This document shows positions 23,535-37,000 of a DNA stretch of 64,000 nt, piece by piece. Below the pieces are notes generated by a model, which had not been told where the DNA came from, did no database searches, and saw only the letters and a list, made by a program, of their open reading frames with translations. The translations under genes were made by a program, and so were the position numbers. Position 1 is the stretch's first letter. Each line of letters begins with the position of its first letter. This stretch comes from Xylogone sp. PMI_703 (taxonomy: Eukaryota; Ascomycota; Leotiomycetes): assembly GCA_021399445.1 (NCBI GenBank), contig JAJTUQ010000003.1:7440001-7504000 (forward strand), read 5' to 3'.

Positions 23535-26500
23535 TCAATTACGTTTAGATCCCTTTTTAGCTTTTTTATGCGCCTTTTCGCCGAGTTCCTGTTCATAAAT
23601 TTCTGCAGCTGTTTCCCCAGCTTTTCTTTTTGGCTTTGTACTCTTCACACTAACCGCACTTGTCTTCAATCCCTTTTTGGCTGCATCAAGCACCTGTTTC
23701 TCCGCGTCGGCCCACCCTGGTGCGCCTTCCTCTATTTCGTACCTGAAATTTGGTTAGATTACATAGTCTGCTTGGTGTCAGAGTATACTCACTGATCTAG
23801 AGGCAGAGCATCAATAAGAGCCCTTTGCTTTTCCCTTAATGCCTTGAGCGCTTCATCACCACCCTCCTCCAGCTCTTCCTCTAGTGAGGTCTCCAGGGGC
23901 TTAAACCGTTCATCTACAGTTTCGTCCTCCAAGACACCACTGGCATTTTCTCGACTAACTCCAATAGAATCGGGCATTTCCGCTTCTATTGCTCCCTTGA
24001 CCAAGTTGCTGAAGTGGGAGTTCATTTTGCGCAATATCTTGATAAACATTGCGAGAAGCTGCGATGATGGAAGGGACAACTCGGCCTCAACATCAGATAG
24101 GTCCTTACGCTGTAGGCCCACAGCCAGCAGAATAGAGGATTGTACACCTGTAAGCTTAATATCGGATTTAAGACGTCCCGTGAAATATAGAGTAGCCAAT
24201 GTTGGAACCAAATCAAGCACAACATGGTAGTCGAGCATGTTGTTGGCGTAAGATTCCAGCCTCTTGAGGTCGAATGGCGAGAAAAGAGCATCAAGTTCGG
24301 ATTTAGTAAGCGATTGCGGTTCATTGGAAGTATCCAGTTTAGCCCCCATATTTGCAGACTCATCTATACTAAGTGCAAGCACTGATGGGAAAGTTCGAAA
24401 CTGGTAAGAAAGAAGTGAAAGGAAGCGTTTGTGGAAATCGCGAGAGAAAGCTCCAAGCCAAGACCTATCATTGCTTGTTTCCAAAGGGCGAAGCATTACA
24501 CAGGTATGCTCTCCAGTCAAGTCGTTTGCGGTCTGTCGTAAGTAGACTGGAGCGAACGAAGCACGCTTCCAGAACTTATGAAGAGATTGAGTAAGTCCAT
24601 AACTAACACCAACATAATCCAACTCGACGGGTCGTCGTTCTGAGAGTTTAGAGAACAACGGAGGCATTTTCTTGATATCCCTAACTTTGATATCATCATC
24701 CAAGAGGGAGGCGTTTGCTAGTTCCGTATCCGTAACTCGAGGCATGGTCTCTTCAGCAGAGTCATTAATATTCTCCGAAAGACTCATGAACTTTCCTTCG
24801 TAGAAATCATTGAGCAGTTCCAAGGCTCGACTCCCATATCCCATACCGATATAATCAGGATTAGTTGCTATTCTTACAACACGCGCGCCTGATAGTCCAG
24901 CAAAGTCCTCATCCTGAAATTGCTGGCTAACAAGCCACGGGATAAGATCCCCAGAAGCCCTCTGGCCCCTACTAAGGCTATTCAACACGCTTTGTCTGCT
25001 TATCTTTCCTTCAAGCGCCACCTGTATTACACACAAAGGTTCCGGTAGCCGTTGACTATCCTCACGGACAGGTGGTACGAGAACAAAAAGTTGATGTGCA
25101 GGAGCATCGCTCATGAGTTGTAAATCATCAGGAGTGTTCTTATAGTGGCTTGCAACGTAAAGAGCAACCATCTGCTGTAAAAACTTTTCTGAAACTGGGT
25201 GAAAGGAGAACAAGGTATCTCTGTTGACATTAAGAAGCTCGCATTCTGATGGATGCGGGCATCCTTGTGCAGTATTGAGTCTTGATCGAGGTAAAGTCGC
25301 ATCTAAACAGAGAAGAGTATTGAGCCATTTTTCGACAGCATCACCCTGGGCATATCGTATGGGCTCCGAAAGAGTGATCTCACGCAAAGACCGACCCCCT
25401 GAAAAGCTGGTATCCGAGGTTTTAGAAGGCTTCCCAGTCGAACGATCGGTCACTTCGCCCACCTCAGATCCGTTGGTCTGTGTAGTACCTCGTGATTGTT
25501 CTCGGAGTTGCTTAATTAACTTTAATGACAACGACCTACCTGTACCTTCATATCCATTGATTGTGGAAGCCATGAATACAAGATATGGACCCATTAGTTT
25601 TCTAACTAATGGTAAAGGAATTGCTGCCGCCTCATCTATCACGAGAAGCTCAGCTTGACCAAGAACATGTGCATCCTGCGGTCGGATATACTGGATAGTC
25701 TGACGATGTTGCCGATAGATGTTGACTCGAACAATAGCTTTGTTAAAATCTGGATTTGTTGACTGAATAATGGAATAATCAACATGGTCCATGTAGCCGA
25801 GGGCATCAAATCCTTTAAAGATGAATTCAAAGAGCGTTTTCAAGTTTTCAGGGCTGGGAGAAGTGATAAAAATGTTGCTGTATCCGTGTGCTACGGCTGC
25901 CGCCACAGCGACACCCAGAGCCGCCGACTTTCCCCGGCCTCGAGCTGCCGTAAGAGTAACAGTACTCTTTAGAGTTTTCTCTGCAATTGCGTCGACAAAC
26001 GTCAGGAGGGCTTTTGCTTGATCTACTGTTTTCGCTAATGTTACCAGTGGGCCAACAGGTTGCGTATCTCGTAGCTCCTCCTTCATACTTTCTAGCTCCT
26101 TCTCTGCTTCGCTCTTAGGCTCGTCCAAGTCTGGAGGGGGTAGAGCCTTTACATTCTTTCCGCCAGATATTGGTAGAACATTCAACTCATCATCTATAAC
26201 GAGACACGATTCGCAGCTCCCGAGTGACAGTATGAATCGTTCATTGAATCGCGCAACAACGTCATCGTGTGCTTCCGTCCGATATCTCGAGTGGATATCC
26301 ATAGATAGTGTGTAGAGTTGCTTTAAGCTGCTCATCCCTTTGAGGAGCAGTACGACCAGGCCCCCCCCCTCGACTGTCTCGATCGTCCGCGCAAGTAAGT
26401 TTGGTGTGATGGCCTCAAAGTCTTGCAATATACACATGCCATATGTATTTCCCAAAATTTTATCCGTTTCTTTATAGTAAACATATCGAATATCGTGGAG

Positions 26501-26902
26501 GGATACAAACAATTCAAATGGATCTTCAGAATTGACTTCCCGAATCCCGCGTTTGATTTCCTTCTTTATCTTATTCTCTCTCTTTTTGCGATGGCTATAT
26601 TGCGAGGTTAATTCGTCAAGTCAAAATGAGCGTAGAGCCAAAATACCTAGTGAACCCAAGAAGCTTGTGTTTGTAGGCCCAAAGAACGGATTTCTTCAGT
26701 TTCATATCCGTACTGGACATTATATAATGTAAATGAACAATAACATCTTTCGCCCGGTCCCCAACAACGATAAAGAAGCTTCTTTTCTTCTCTTGTACTC
26801 CATTGCGAATGAGCGCAGGAATGCGCTGGTCTCTAAAAGGGCAATTAGCAGTCAGCAGTGGAATTGACTTCGTATAATATCTTACACAGCCTTCCTAGCC
26901 AT
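23535..26902 (-). CDS. KRE33: RNA cytidine acetyltransferase (KRE33/NAT10)
   Basis: Four exons: 26902-26886, 26832-26647, 26594-23793 and 23742-23535, giving 1070 residues. The enzyme makes N4-acetylcytidine in 18S rRNA and some tRNAs in the nucleolus, using ATP and acetyl-CoA. Exon 1 is 17 nt (MARKAV). The N-terminal part has QRIPALIRNGVQEKKRSFFI then VVGDR, and the TmcA-type domain (LFVSLHDIRYVYYKET, LLARTIETVEGGGLVVLLLK). The RecD-like ATPase has a Walker A, TAARGRGKSAALG, near residue 280. The GNAT domain has VVRIATNPDYIGMGYGSRAL near 640. The tail is Lys-rich (KAHKKAKKGSKRN), suitable for nucleolar targeting. Length and domain order match the family. Confidence 0.96.
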
Positions 26903-27805
26903 TTCTACTCTCCACTACTCCTTATTTGACTCCTCTCGACGGTGACATGCACATATATTAAAAATTGGCAGAAAGTTACTTGACGAGCTTTGATAAGGCA
27001 AAACTTGAGATTTTGTCGTTTATCGGCAACTTTTTGCGGCCGCGTTTGGATGGGCCTAAGCCTTGTCGGTTCTAGCTTTCTAGTGGTCCAAGGCCCCACC
27101 ACTGCTTGTGCGCGGCTGCGTGCGTCTCAACTTTGCACGACCTCCGCCAACCTTGCAGTTGTTTGGTAATATCTCTAGATAGGAGGTTCGATGTCGATGT
27201 AATCCGTAACAGCAGCAAAATACCAGAGATAGATTTTACCATGATGTCTGAAGATTTATTCAGAATGTGGCCTTCTAAAGGCACTAAGATATCACAAGAG
27301 CACTTTAGTTTATAATAAGAATTAGCATTGATTTATCTCAAATATTGAGAATGTAGCTACATGTCTGAATTGCCTCGTCATTGCGGAAATTTAGTTTCTT
27401 ATTGCTTTTGTAAACTTGTTGCTTGTGAGCCGTTTGTTACAGAGTAGACTCAGCCAATCCAATATTTGTTATAACAGTGGATACGACATCCCTAGGTAGG
27501 AAAGCGGTCCGGTTACACTACATACCGGGCACCGAGGGGTCTTATAGCTCCTTGATCCTTGACGTAGTGGCAAGAGAGTTTGACACAGTAACTTCTATTG
27601 GGAAGATATTGCTAAATCTAGAAGTACTTTAGTTATTTGTATTCATTAGGATGTACTCCTTTATCCAGCAAGAGATGAAATGGGCATAAGTATGATATCT
27701 CAGCTTCTATAGCGTGAACAGAATGTATCCGGTTTATTAAAATCATACATCATGGGCTCTTAATAGAGCACCTATCTATAACATCATGAATTCAACGCTA
27801 GGATT
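26903..27805. other. Gene-free gap
   Basis: About 900 nt: KRE33 promoter (GC-richer part around 27000-27150) and 3' flank of the thiolase. Open frames here are short and unmatched. Confidence 0.5.
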
Positions 27806-29166
<1,361 letters not shown>

Positions 29167-30009
29167 TTTTGTTTTTGATGCTGGAGATATCAACGGCTAG
29201 CAATTATTGTTTTTATAGTTTATTCGGAAAGGGGGATCGAAGAACTATTATCTGTAAACGCCTTTACTGCCAACACTAGCCCTCTTGGACCCTCAACGAA
29301 ATTCGCCCAAAAGAATCTACACCGCCTCACGGCTAGAGATCCGCCCTTGTATGATTGGATGACAATTAAAGTTTGGTTCCTGAGCCATTCAGGATATAGC
29401 AAAAATCGGGTATTCGGGAACGCCTCAAGCGGACACCGATTGTCAAACACCCTCAACTACGAAAGATTACTAAACAAATGGACGAAAGTGTTATACGACG
29501 GTCTATTTTTGCTGTATTGATTATAACAATTATTACCTGGATTGGGGATCTGCAGGAGGACGGAAGTCAAATTGAACTGGCTCCGTGCCCCGACAAATTA
29601 ATCCGGGCAGGTTATTGCTGGTTATGTATTCCACCACCCGCACTTACCAAGGTCGTTCACTTTTTGTTAAAAAAATATGTATATCAAGGCACTGTTTGAT
29701 TAAACCGCTTTTATTCTGATTATATTTTATTCCATCAAATATCTGATTGTGGAGAGTGGTGTGAGTGTATGGCCTGCCATAACCTGGCCGGATTAATTTG
29801 TTAGGCTAAGCCTAGAATGGCCTTGTTCTGAGCTTCGAAATCGATGGCATAGACAAGGCTGTGGCACGTGACCTCGAGAGAGACGACCGCGATTGCACTA
29901 GCGCGAACTTTTTAACGTCGCGAGAATGATAGCTTGAAATGACTGGGGAAGAAGAGTGGTTTTACAAAATTTCCAATCAACCTATATTGTACCATTAGTT
30001 TTGCCAATC
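29167..30009. other. Divergent promoter region of ERG10 and SNU114
   Basis: About 840 nt. A 78-codon minus-strand open frame at 29220-29456 shows no recognisable motif and lies where both promoters must be. No repeat or RNA recognised. Confidence 0.5.
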
Positions 30010-33000
30010 ATGGATGATCTCTATGACGAGTACGTCTGCTTCTGTTACTTGCACTAATAATTAACCACTAACGTCGTTCCAGGTTTGGTAATTTCATTGG
30101 TGAGGCCGAGGAGTCTGAGGACGACTCTCAACATGGAGTTGATGCTGGCGCATACGTGTACGATGAGGAATACCCAGAAGAGGCCCCAGAGCCAGCAGGG
30201 CAAGAATTAATGGAGGTTGATGGTCAGTTTTGCTGTTCTGAAAGCTAAACCGAAGCTAATAATAGCGTAGATGAAGGACCTTCAAACGCTGTAGTCCTTC
30301 ACGAGGACAAGCAGTACTACCCGACAGCTCAGCAAGTCTACGGCGAAGATGTGGAAACTATGGTCCAAGAAGAAGATGCGCAGCCACTTACAGAACCAAT
30401 CATTGCGCCTGTAGAGCAGAAGAAGTTCACGATCGAGGAGGCTGATTTACCGCCAGTATTTTTCGACCGAAATTTTTTGACGGACCTCATGAATTATCCA
30501 GATCTGATACGCAATGTTGCATTTGCTGGTCACTTACATCATGGAAAGACGGCATTCATGGACATGCTTGTGTTAGAAACCCACGATATCACAGACCGTC
30601 TAGAGAAGAGAGTTGGCAAAAAAAGGGACGAGCAATTGCGATATACAGACACGCACTTTCTTGAACGGGAACGCGGGCTTTCCGTCAAAGCAGCACCGAT
30701 GAGCTTAGTGTTACAGTCTACAAAAGGAAAGTCGCATCTCATCAACATCCTAGATACACCAGGCCATGTGAACTTTGTAGATGAGGTAGCATGTTCACTA
30801 CGACTTGTTGATGGCGTTGTTCTTGTTGTCGATGTTGTCGAGGGTGTACAGGTCAATACTGAACAAATTATAAAGCACGCAGTTCTCGAGGGGTTGCCAC
30901 TAACATTAGTCGTGAACAAGATGGATCGGTTGATCCTCGAGCTGAAGTTACCTCCTACTGACGCATATTTTAAGCTCAAGCATGTCATCGAGGAAGTTAA
31001 TACCACGATCGAGAATGCTTTGCCTGGACAAGGAGAGAAGAGGAGGTTGAGTCCGGAAAAGGGGAACGTCCTGTTTGCCTGCAGTAGTATGGGATGGTCT
31101 TTCACCTTACAGTCTTTTGCCAAAATGTACGCGGAACAGTACCCAGGTATCAATACTCAGGAATTTGCTCGGCGATTATGGGGCGACATATTCTTTAATC
31201 CAAAGAAACGATCATTTACACGCAAACCGGTTGAAGAGCGAGCAAAGCGGTCATTTGTCAACTTCGTGCTGGAACCAATCTACAAGTTATACTCCTTAAC
31301 GATCAGCGAGAGCCCAGAGGATTTGAAGGCTACACTTGCAACGCTGGGAGTGGTGCTTAAGCCATCTCAGTACAAATCAGATGCTAAAGTATTGCTGAAG
31401 TTGGTATGTGAGCAGTTCTTCGGGCCGTCTGGTGGTTTCGTGGATATGATTGTTGAGCACATTCCATCGCCAGCGGCAGCAGCTGAGGAAAAGATCAACC
31501 GCTATTATACTGGACCAACGGATACAAAAACGGCCGAAGCCATGAAGAAATGTGACCAGGACGGACCATTGATTGTTCACGTCTCGAAACTTTTCAATAC
31601 GAGCGATGCAAAGGGATTCCTATCATTTGGAAGGGTGATGAGCGGTACGGTTCGTCCCGGGGCTCAGGTCAGAGTGCTTGGAGAAGGATATTCGGTCGAT
31701 GACGAAGAAGACATGACAATGGCAACCATATCCGACGTCTGGATTGCTGAGACCCGATACAACATTCCCACTGATGGAGTTCCGGCAGGAAACTGGGTTC
31801 TGCTGGGAGGAGTGGATAACTCGATTGTCAAGTCGGCGACATTAGTTCCACCCGTACTTCCAGATGAGGAAGAAGCCTACATCTTTCGGCCGGTCACGCA
31901 ATTCACCGAATCTGTGCTCAAGGTTGCAGTTGAGCCAATTAACCCATCGGAGCTGCCGAAGATGCTGGACGGGCTCCGAAAAATCAACAAGAGCTACCCT
32001 CTGATCACTACGAAGGTTGAGGAATCTGGCGAGCATGTTATCCTGGGGACAGGTGAGCTGTACATGGATTGCGTACTCCATGATCTGCGGCGGTTGTATG
32101 CCGAGATGGAAATCAAGGTATCGGACCCGGTCACGCGATTCTGCGAAACGGTGGTGGAAACGTCCGCCATCAAGTGCTATGCGCAGACGCCGAACAAGAA
32201 GAACAAGATCACCATGGTGGCAGAGCCGCTCGACCAAGGGATCGCGGAGGATATCGAAAGCGGGAAGGTCAGCATCAAGAGTCCTACACGGGTCATTGGC
32301 AAGTACTTCGAGGAGAACTATGGCTGGGACCTGCTGGCTTCTAGAAGCATTTGGGCGTTTGGTCCCGATGACCAGGGCCCGAACATTCTGCAGGACGACA
32401 CATTGCCCTCCGAGGTGAGTCTTGAATCCGTCCCCAGGTTGGCGCGAGCAAGTGGCTCTCTGGGAGAGTCTCCACCAGGAGCCCTCCGCAGCCCCTGCCC
32501 GTCGCTTAACATCGGGCCTTTTATGCTGACCAATGAATTCTTACAGGTGGATAAAAAGCTCCTGCTCAGTGTGCGAGACACAATCCGGCAGGGGTTCAGC
32601 TGGGCGACCAGAGAAGGCCCCTTGTGTGAAGAGCGTAAGTCATCCTTTCCTCTCTACGTGCACCCCCGTTGTCTCCTTAGCGCCGTTTGAACCTCGGCAA
32701 CTGCCGTCACATGCCAGAGTCCCTGTAGCGTACCTGCGAGGGGCAGCACTGCAATGTAGACATCCTCTTGTTGTGGGAAACTACTAACCAGGCCTTTTGC
32801 AGCAATCCGCAACACCAAGTTCAAGATCATGGACGTGTCCCTGGCGCCAGAGGCCATCTTCCGGGGCGGCGGCCAGATCATCCCCACTTCCCGCAGAGCG
32901 TGCTATTCATCCTTCCTGATGGCCTCCCCACGCCTGATGGAGCCTGTCTACTCCTGCTCCATGACGGGACCAGCGGACTCCGTGACCTCCCTGTACACGG

Positions 33001-33368
33001 TGCTAGCCCGTCGAAGGGGCCACGTCCTGTCCGATGGACCAATTGCAGGCACGCCGCTGTATCGCGTCAGTGGCTTGATTCCTGTCATTGACTCCTTTGG
33101 GTTCGAAACGGATCTGAGGATTCACACTCAAGGACAAGCGTCCGTCAGCTTGGTGTTTGACCGTTGGAGCATTGTGCCTGGCGATCCTCTGGATAAGGAT
33201 GTCACGTTAAGACCGCTGGAGCCAGCAAGTGCTCAAGCTACGGCGCGAGACTTCGTCCTGAAGACCCGGAGAAGAAAGGGCCTGAGCGAAGACGTCAGCG
33301 TCGCCAAATTCCTTGAGCCAGAGCTCTTTACGAGCCTCAAAGAAAGCGGCCTATTGGATGGCCAATGA
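30010..33368 (+). CDS. SNU114: U5 snRNP GTPase SNU114 (EFTUD2)
   Basis: Five exons: 30010-30029, 30083-30222, 30271-32414, 32547-32634 and 32803-33368, giving 985 residues. Snu114 is the EF-2-like GTPase of the U5 snRNP that regulates Brr2 and spliceosome activation. An acidic N-terminus (about residues 1-85) is followed by the G domain: G1 [12 protein letters not shown] near 137, G3 DTPGHVNF and G4 NKMDRL. EF-2-like domains II-V follow, ending with [37 protein letters not shown] and a C-terminal GDPLDKDV. Intron 3 (32415-32546, 132 nt) is in frame and stop-free. It is called an intron because removing it joins LPSE to [11 protein letters not shown], as in homologues. Length matches the family. 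Confidence 0.96.
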
Positions 33369-36312
33369 TAACAGTTAAAAAAAGAAATCATCAAAAGAAT
33401 TTCTCTTATACGACGCATGTAGATAGATCTGGCAGGAGTTCAAATTTGTGGTGGGATGATGCTCCTTTCGACATGTAACGGAGTTGCCGGCATGGGCTGT
33501 TCATATAAAACATAATGCCTTTCTCTTGGGCATGGTTACCGGGGCTGTAGTTGTAATGCAGGAACTAGTTTTGGTATCTTTGCGGCTCCCAGAGAAGGCT
33601 GTTGGTTCTCGTATCTGTTCTCTAGACTAGAGCAGTCTAGTAAAAATGGCAAGAATAGGAGGGAAAGCAAACGTACAAGGAACGGAAATATGGGTCTGCC
33701 GATACTGTAGTGGTGAAAGAGGGAAAGAGGACAAATGTTACCCCCGCCCCCAAAGCAACTGAGGGGTTTTGTCTAATCAATTTTGAGCAAGGCTGCAACA
33801 GCCTGAATATGGACCCCCTGCCACCTTAACTTTCCACACACTAGACGTTAGAAACATTAATTCCAGGGGTCAAGCCACTCAACCTCCCTCGGGTGACCAG
33901 ATCTATGTCAGGAGAAGGAAAGAGCTTCACCGCTATCACCACCTCACGAGTCATGAGAGAGGGCGTTTATCTAATAGGATGCTACTGGCATTTTCCGTTC
34001 GCAGAATACGTCCATCTTTCCTTTCTTTTATCCGTTAGGGGTTTCCAAAAAAGTATGGTCCTGTAGCAAGGAGGGAAGAGATAAGCTCCAGCTCAGGGAC
34101 CTCTCTTTTCCTCTATCAAATATCAACTTCTTGGCAAAGAGAAAAACGAACTCCCAAATACCCAATACCGGACAATTTTTTTCTTCTTGCAAGCATCCAT
34201 TTCAAAGTTCTGACGCAGTATTCCCCCATTTGGAGGCACAACCTTCATTGGGCGTCCATGCAGATACTGTAGTAATTATGCTTAAAACTGTCTCATAAGA
34301 CATCCGTTTCGCCGGGAGTGACTGTAGATCACCTTCCTCATTTCTCCTCCATGGAAGCAAGAGTGATCCCACTTTATTTCTCCTTTGGTTGTCTTCCGGG
34401 TTCCGGTGGCCGGGTTATAAAGGACTTTTAAATTAAAATATATTTGGTTGGGACACCATGGGGAAGGGAGCTGGTTTGGGGGTGCGTGACTGAAAGAAAT
34501 GGATGATACTGTAGCTTTTGGGTATGGCCTATTTTAGGGGCGGTAGGTTCCTTTCTCTATCGACTTGCCAAAAGTGGACTCTTGATGATGCAAGTATAGA
34601 TATACCTGAGAGGCAAAATGAAGAGTAGAAAATAATAAAAAAAGCGAGGGTTTTTTCGAAGGGAAGGATCGACTTGATTGACTGAATCCACCCGAGGCTG
34701 AACGTTGTGTGCGTTAACGATAGGTTGTCTCTCTCCGGACAAATTAAACGGCAGCAGCTACAGTAGGCCCTGCCCAACGCCATGATAAAATTTCAATTCC
34801 TACACAGAATATCGTAATTCTAACGTCATTACTCAATTACACTAGTGTTCTATTTTTCTGCTTTCTAAAGCGAAAATATCCCTGAATATTTGCGGGATTT
34901 AACCTGGTGTAAACCAAACTAAACCATGACCTGCCTACTGTAACCGTATCGAGTCGATAACATAGATCGGGTAATCGGCGGGAACGCATCTACGGAGGTA
35001 GCGGACACCGACCGTGACTCCGAACTAGGTAACTAAAGGTCCATTATTAGACGATGTTCTCGGATCGTCCGAGCATCAGAAAAAGCTTTTTATTTTGCGC
35101 ATCTACGAGTACCCACAAGAAAACGACCTCCCATTGTGCCTATCTTGTTTCCCTTGCTTTGTAATACATTGTAAAGACAGTTCGGGGACTTCCGCGACTG
35201 CACTGTAACACAAATCACAAAGCCCGTCCCCAGCATGCGCATCTGCAGGCTGCAGCGGCTACGGCTACTGCATAGCACATACAGCATCGACTAGGGCCTA
35301 CACACACACTTTTTAGCTACCGTTGTGCTGCTAATTACTGTAACACCCTCCCCCATGGTCCTGGTGTGGCTTTCGTCATGTTCCCTTCTCGATCTCTGGA
35401 GACGAGAACGGACATGCCGAGCCAATGACCAGGAGATGCGAAGCAGGCACACGGCCGGGCTGGCGCGGCAAGTAGACGGTTACGATGCGCAGTTAGCCTG
35501 GCTGCAGGCCTGCTGGTACGCAGCCTGATTTTGTTGGTTCTATTTGTTTTATTTTTTATTTTTTGAGTTTGGCGCTGTAATCGCGGCTAGGGTGTTGCGG
35601 GTTTGTCTGCTATTTTTTGTTCTGCCAAGTGCGGGCAATTAAATTGCTTTATCGTTATCCTGGATTTTACTCCATCTTACCGAGGCATACTTTATCGAAC
35701 GTCAATGCTGTCCTACCGTAAGATCCGGGGTGTTTTCTTTTGCCTGTCTCTCTCTGAGGTGAGATTAGGAATACCGGCACCGTCTTACAGTCAGCAAACA
35801 TTTCACGGAAAAACTTTCGGCCTTGTGTTTTACGTCATTTGTCTAAAAAGTTTACGGCACGGCACGCGGGACTTGCTGAACAGCACTACTGTATGTAAGA
35901 ACTAGACAGAAAAGAAGGCAAAATAGATTATGGTACTGTATATTCCTGGATGCTCAATCCCGAGCGACTTCCGTTTTGGACAAACAAGATAGGGTAATTT
36001 ATCTTAGATCCACGGAGATAAAAAAATTCACCCAGGTAATACCCCGTAAGATGAATTGGCCTGCTCAGCCACTCGATCTGGATATCTAACCGTCCCGCAT
36101 GAATTTATCCGCACTAAACATCCATATACGTTACACAACTTCTTGACTCTCCATACTTGGCATGCAACAACCCGTTTTGCTAGCATCCTGACGGGAACTA
36201 GGAAAGATGTGAAGGCATACCCCGACTTTCCGCGTATGCACGCACTAATTCCGTCGTGGAGCGTGGGAGACGTTTTCCAGGAGAACGAATACCTGTCCAC
36301 GCAAGCTTATCA
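33369..36312. other. Long gene-free stretch rich in TACTGTA
   Basis: About 2.9 kb between SNU114 and CIA2, both of which end here, so no known promoter is required. Small open frames exist (for example 35325-35528) but none has a recognisable motif or splice context. The heptamer TACTGTA, in either orientation, occurs eight times between 33703 and 35940. An unannotated noncoding transcript or a fast-evolving gene cannot be excluded. Confidence 0.5.
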
Positions 36313-37000
36313 TCATTCCTGGAGGCAAGGTTTCATCATGGTTCTCAAAATGTTCAATAGGTTGGCATTCTCGAGCGCTGCTGCCACCCGTTCCTTGTCC
36401 GCAAGCTGCTTGTTTACTTCTTCTGACTGCGCATGGGACCCCTTCTTGATCTTGACTTCGACTCTGTAGTTAGGTGGTAGTGCCTGTTCGAGGCGGACAC
36501 GTACTCCTAGGCCGATAACTGTGGCAAGTGAGCAGTGTGCAACAGTCGGGGTGATTTCAACGGTGACTCGACACAGGGATGCCGGGTTTGTTGGGTCGGA
36601 GGCCGGAGTAAGTTTGACATCCTGTAGATTGACGACACCTAGAGATTCGAGTGACAGGGGATGCTCAGGATCCGATATGGGCGCTATGAGGTCTGTGGAA
36701 TGGAAGATGTCAGGAATTCTTACTTGGACTTATGTAGAGCGATATCGGATAGGTGTGTAAAATCAGATAGAGCTTACCATAAATCTCTTGTTCATCAATA
36801 GGCTCTTCCTCGTTAGACTCCGAGTCCGTTTCTGAAAAGTCGGACATGTAGTAGGGGTCTATTGAGTAGGACTGCGTAGGTATCAAGAGATCTTCGATTC
36901 CTCCTTTGGTGGGTAACGTCGATTGCTGGTTGGATCTCCTTCTCCTCGAGGTCAACTCTGTGACACTCAGCACCGTCGGGTTCGCATTGTCGAGTCCCAT
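36313..37000 (-). CDS. CIA2: Cytosolic iron-sulfur targeting factor CIA2 (MIP18 family)
   Basis: Two exons: 37000-36778 and 36692-36313, giving 200 residues, with an 85-nt intron. CIA2, with CIA1 and MMS19, delivers Fe-S clusters to cytosolic and nuclear proteins such as DNA polymerases and helicases. An acidic stretch (SDFSETDSESNEEEPIDEQE) precedes the MIP18/DUF59 domain: IYDLIAPISDPEHPLSLESL, GVVNLQDVKLTPASD, then VEITPTVAHCSLATVIGLGV with the conserved reactive Cys, RVRLEQALPPNYRVEVKI, and NKQLADKERVAAALEN. The acceptor at 36693-36694 was chosen because it gives IYDLI; a nearer-donor AG is in frame but adds an unrelated insertion. Confidence 0.92.

Noticed and set aside
29220..29456. 78-codon minus-strand open frame between ERG10 and SNU114
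   Set aside because: No family resemblance, no splice partner, and it sits in the only available promoter space of two genes.
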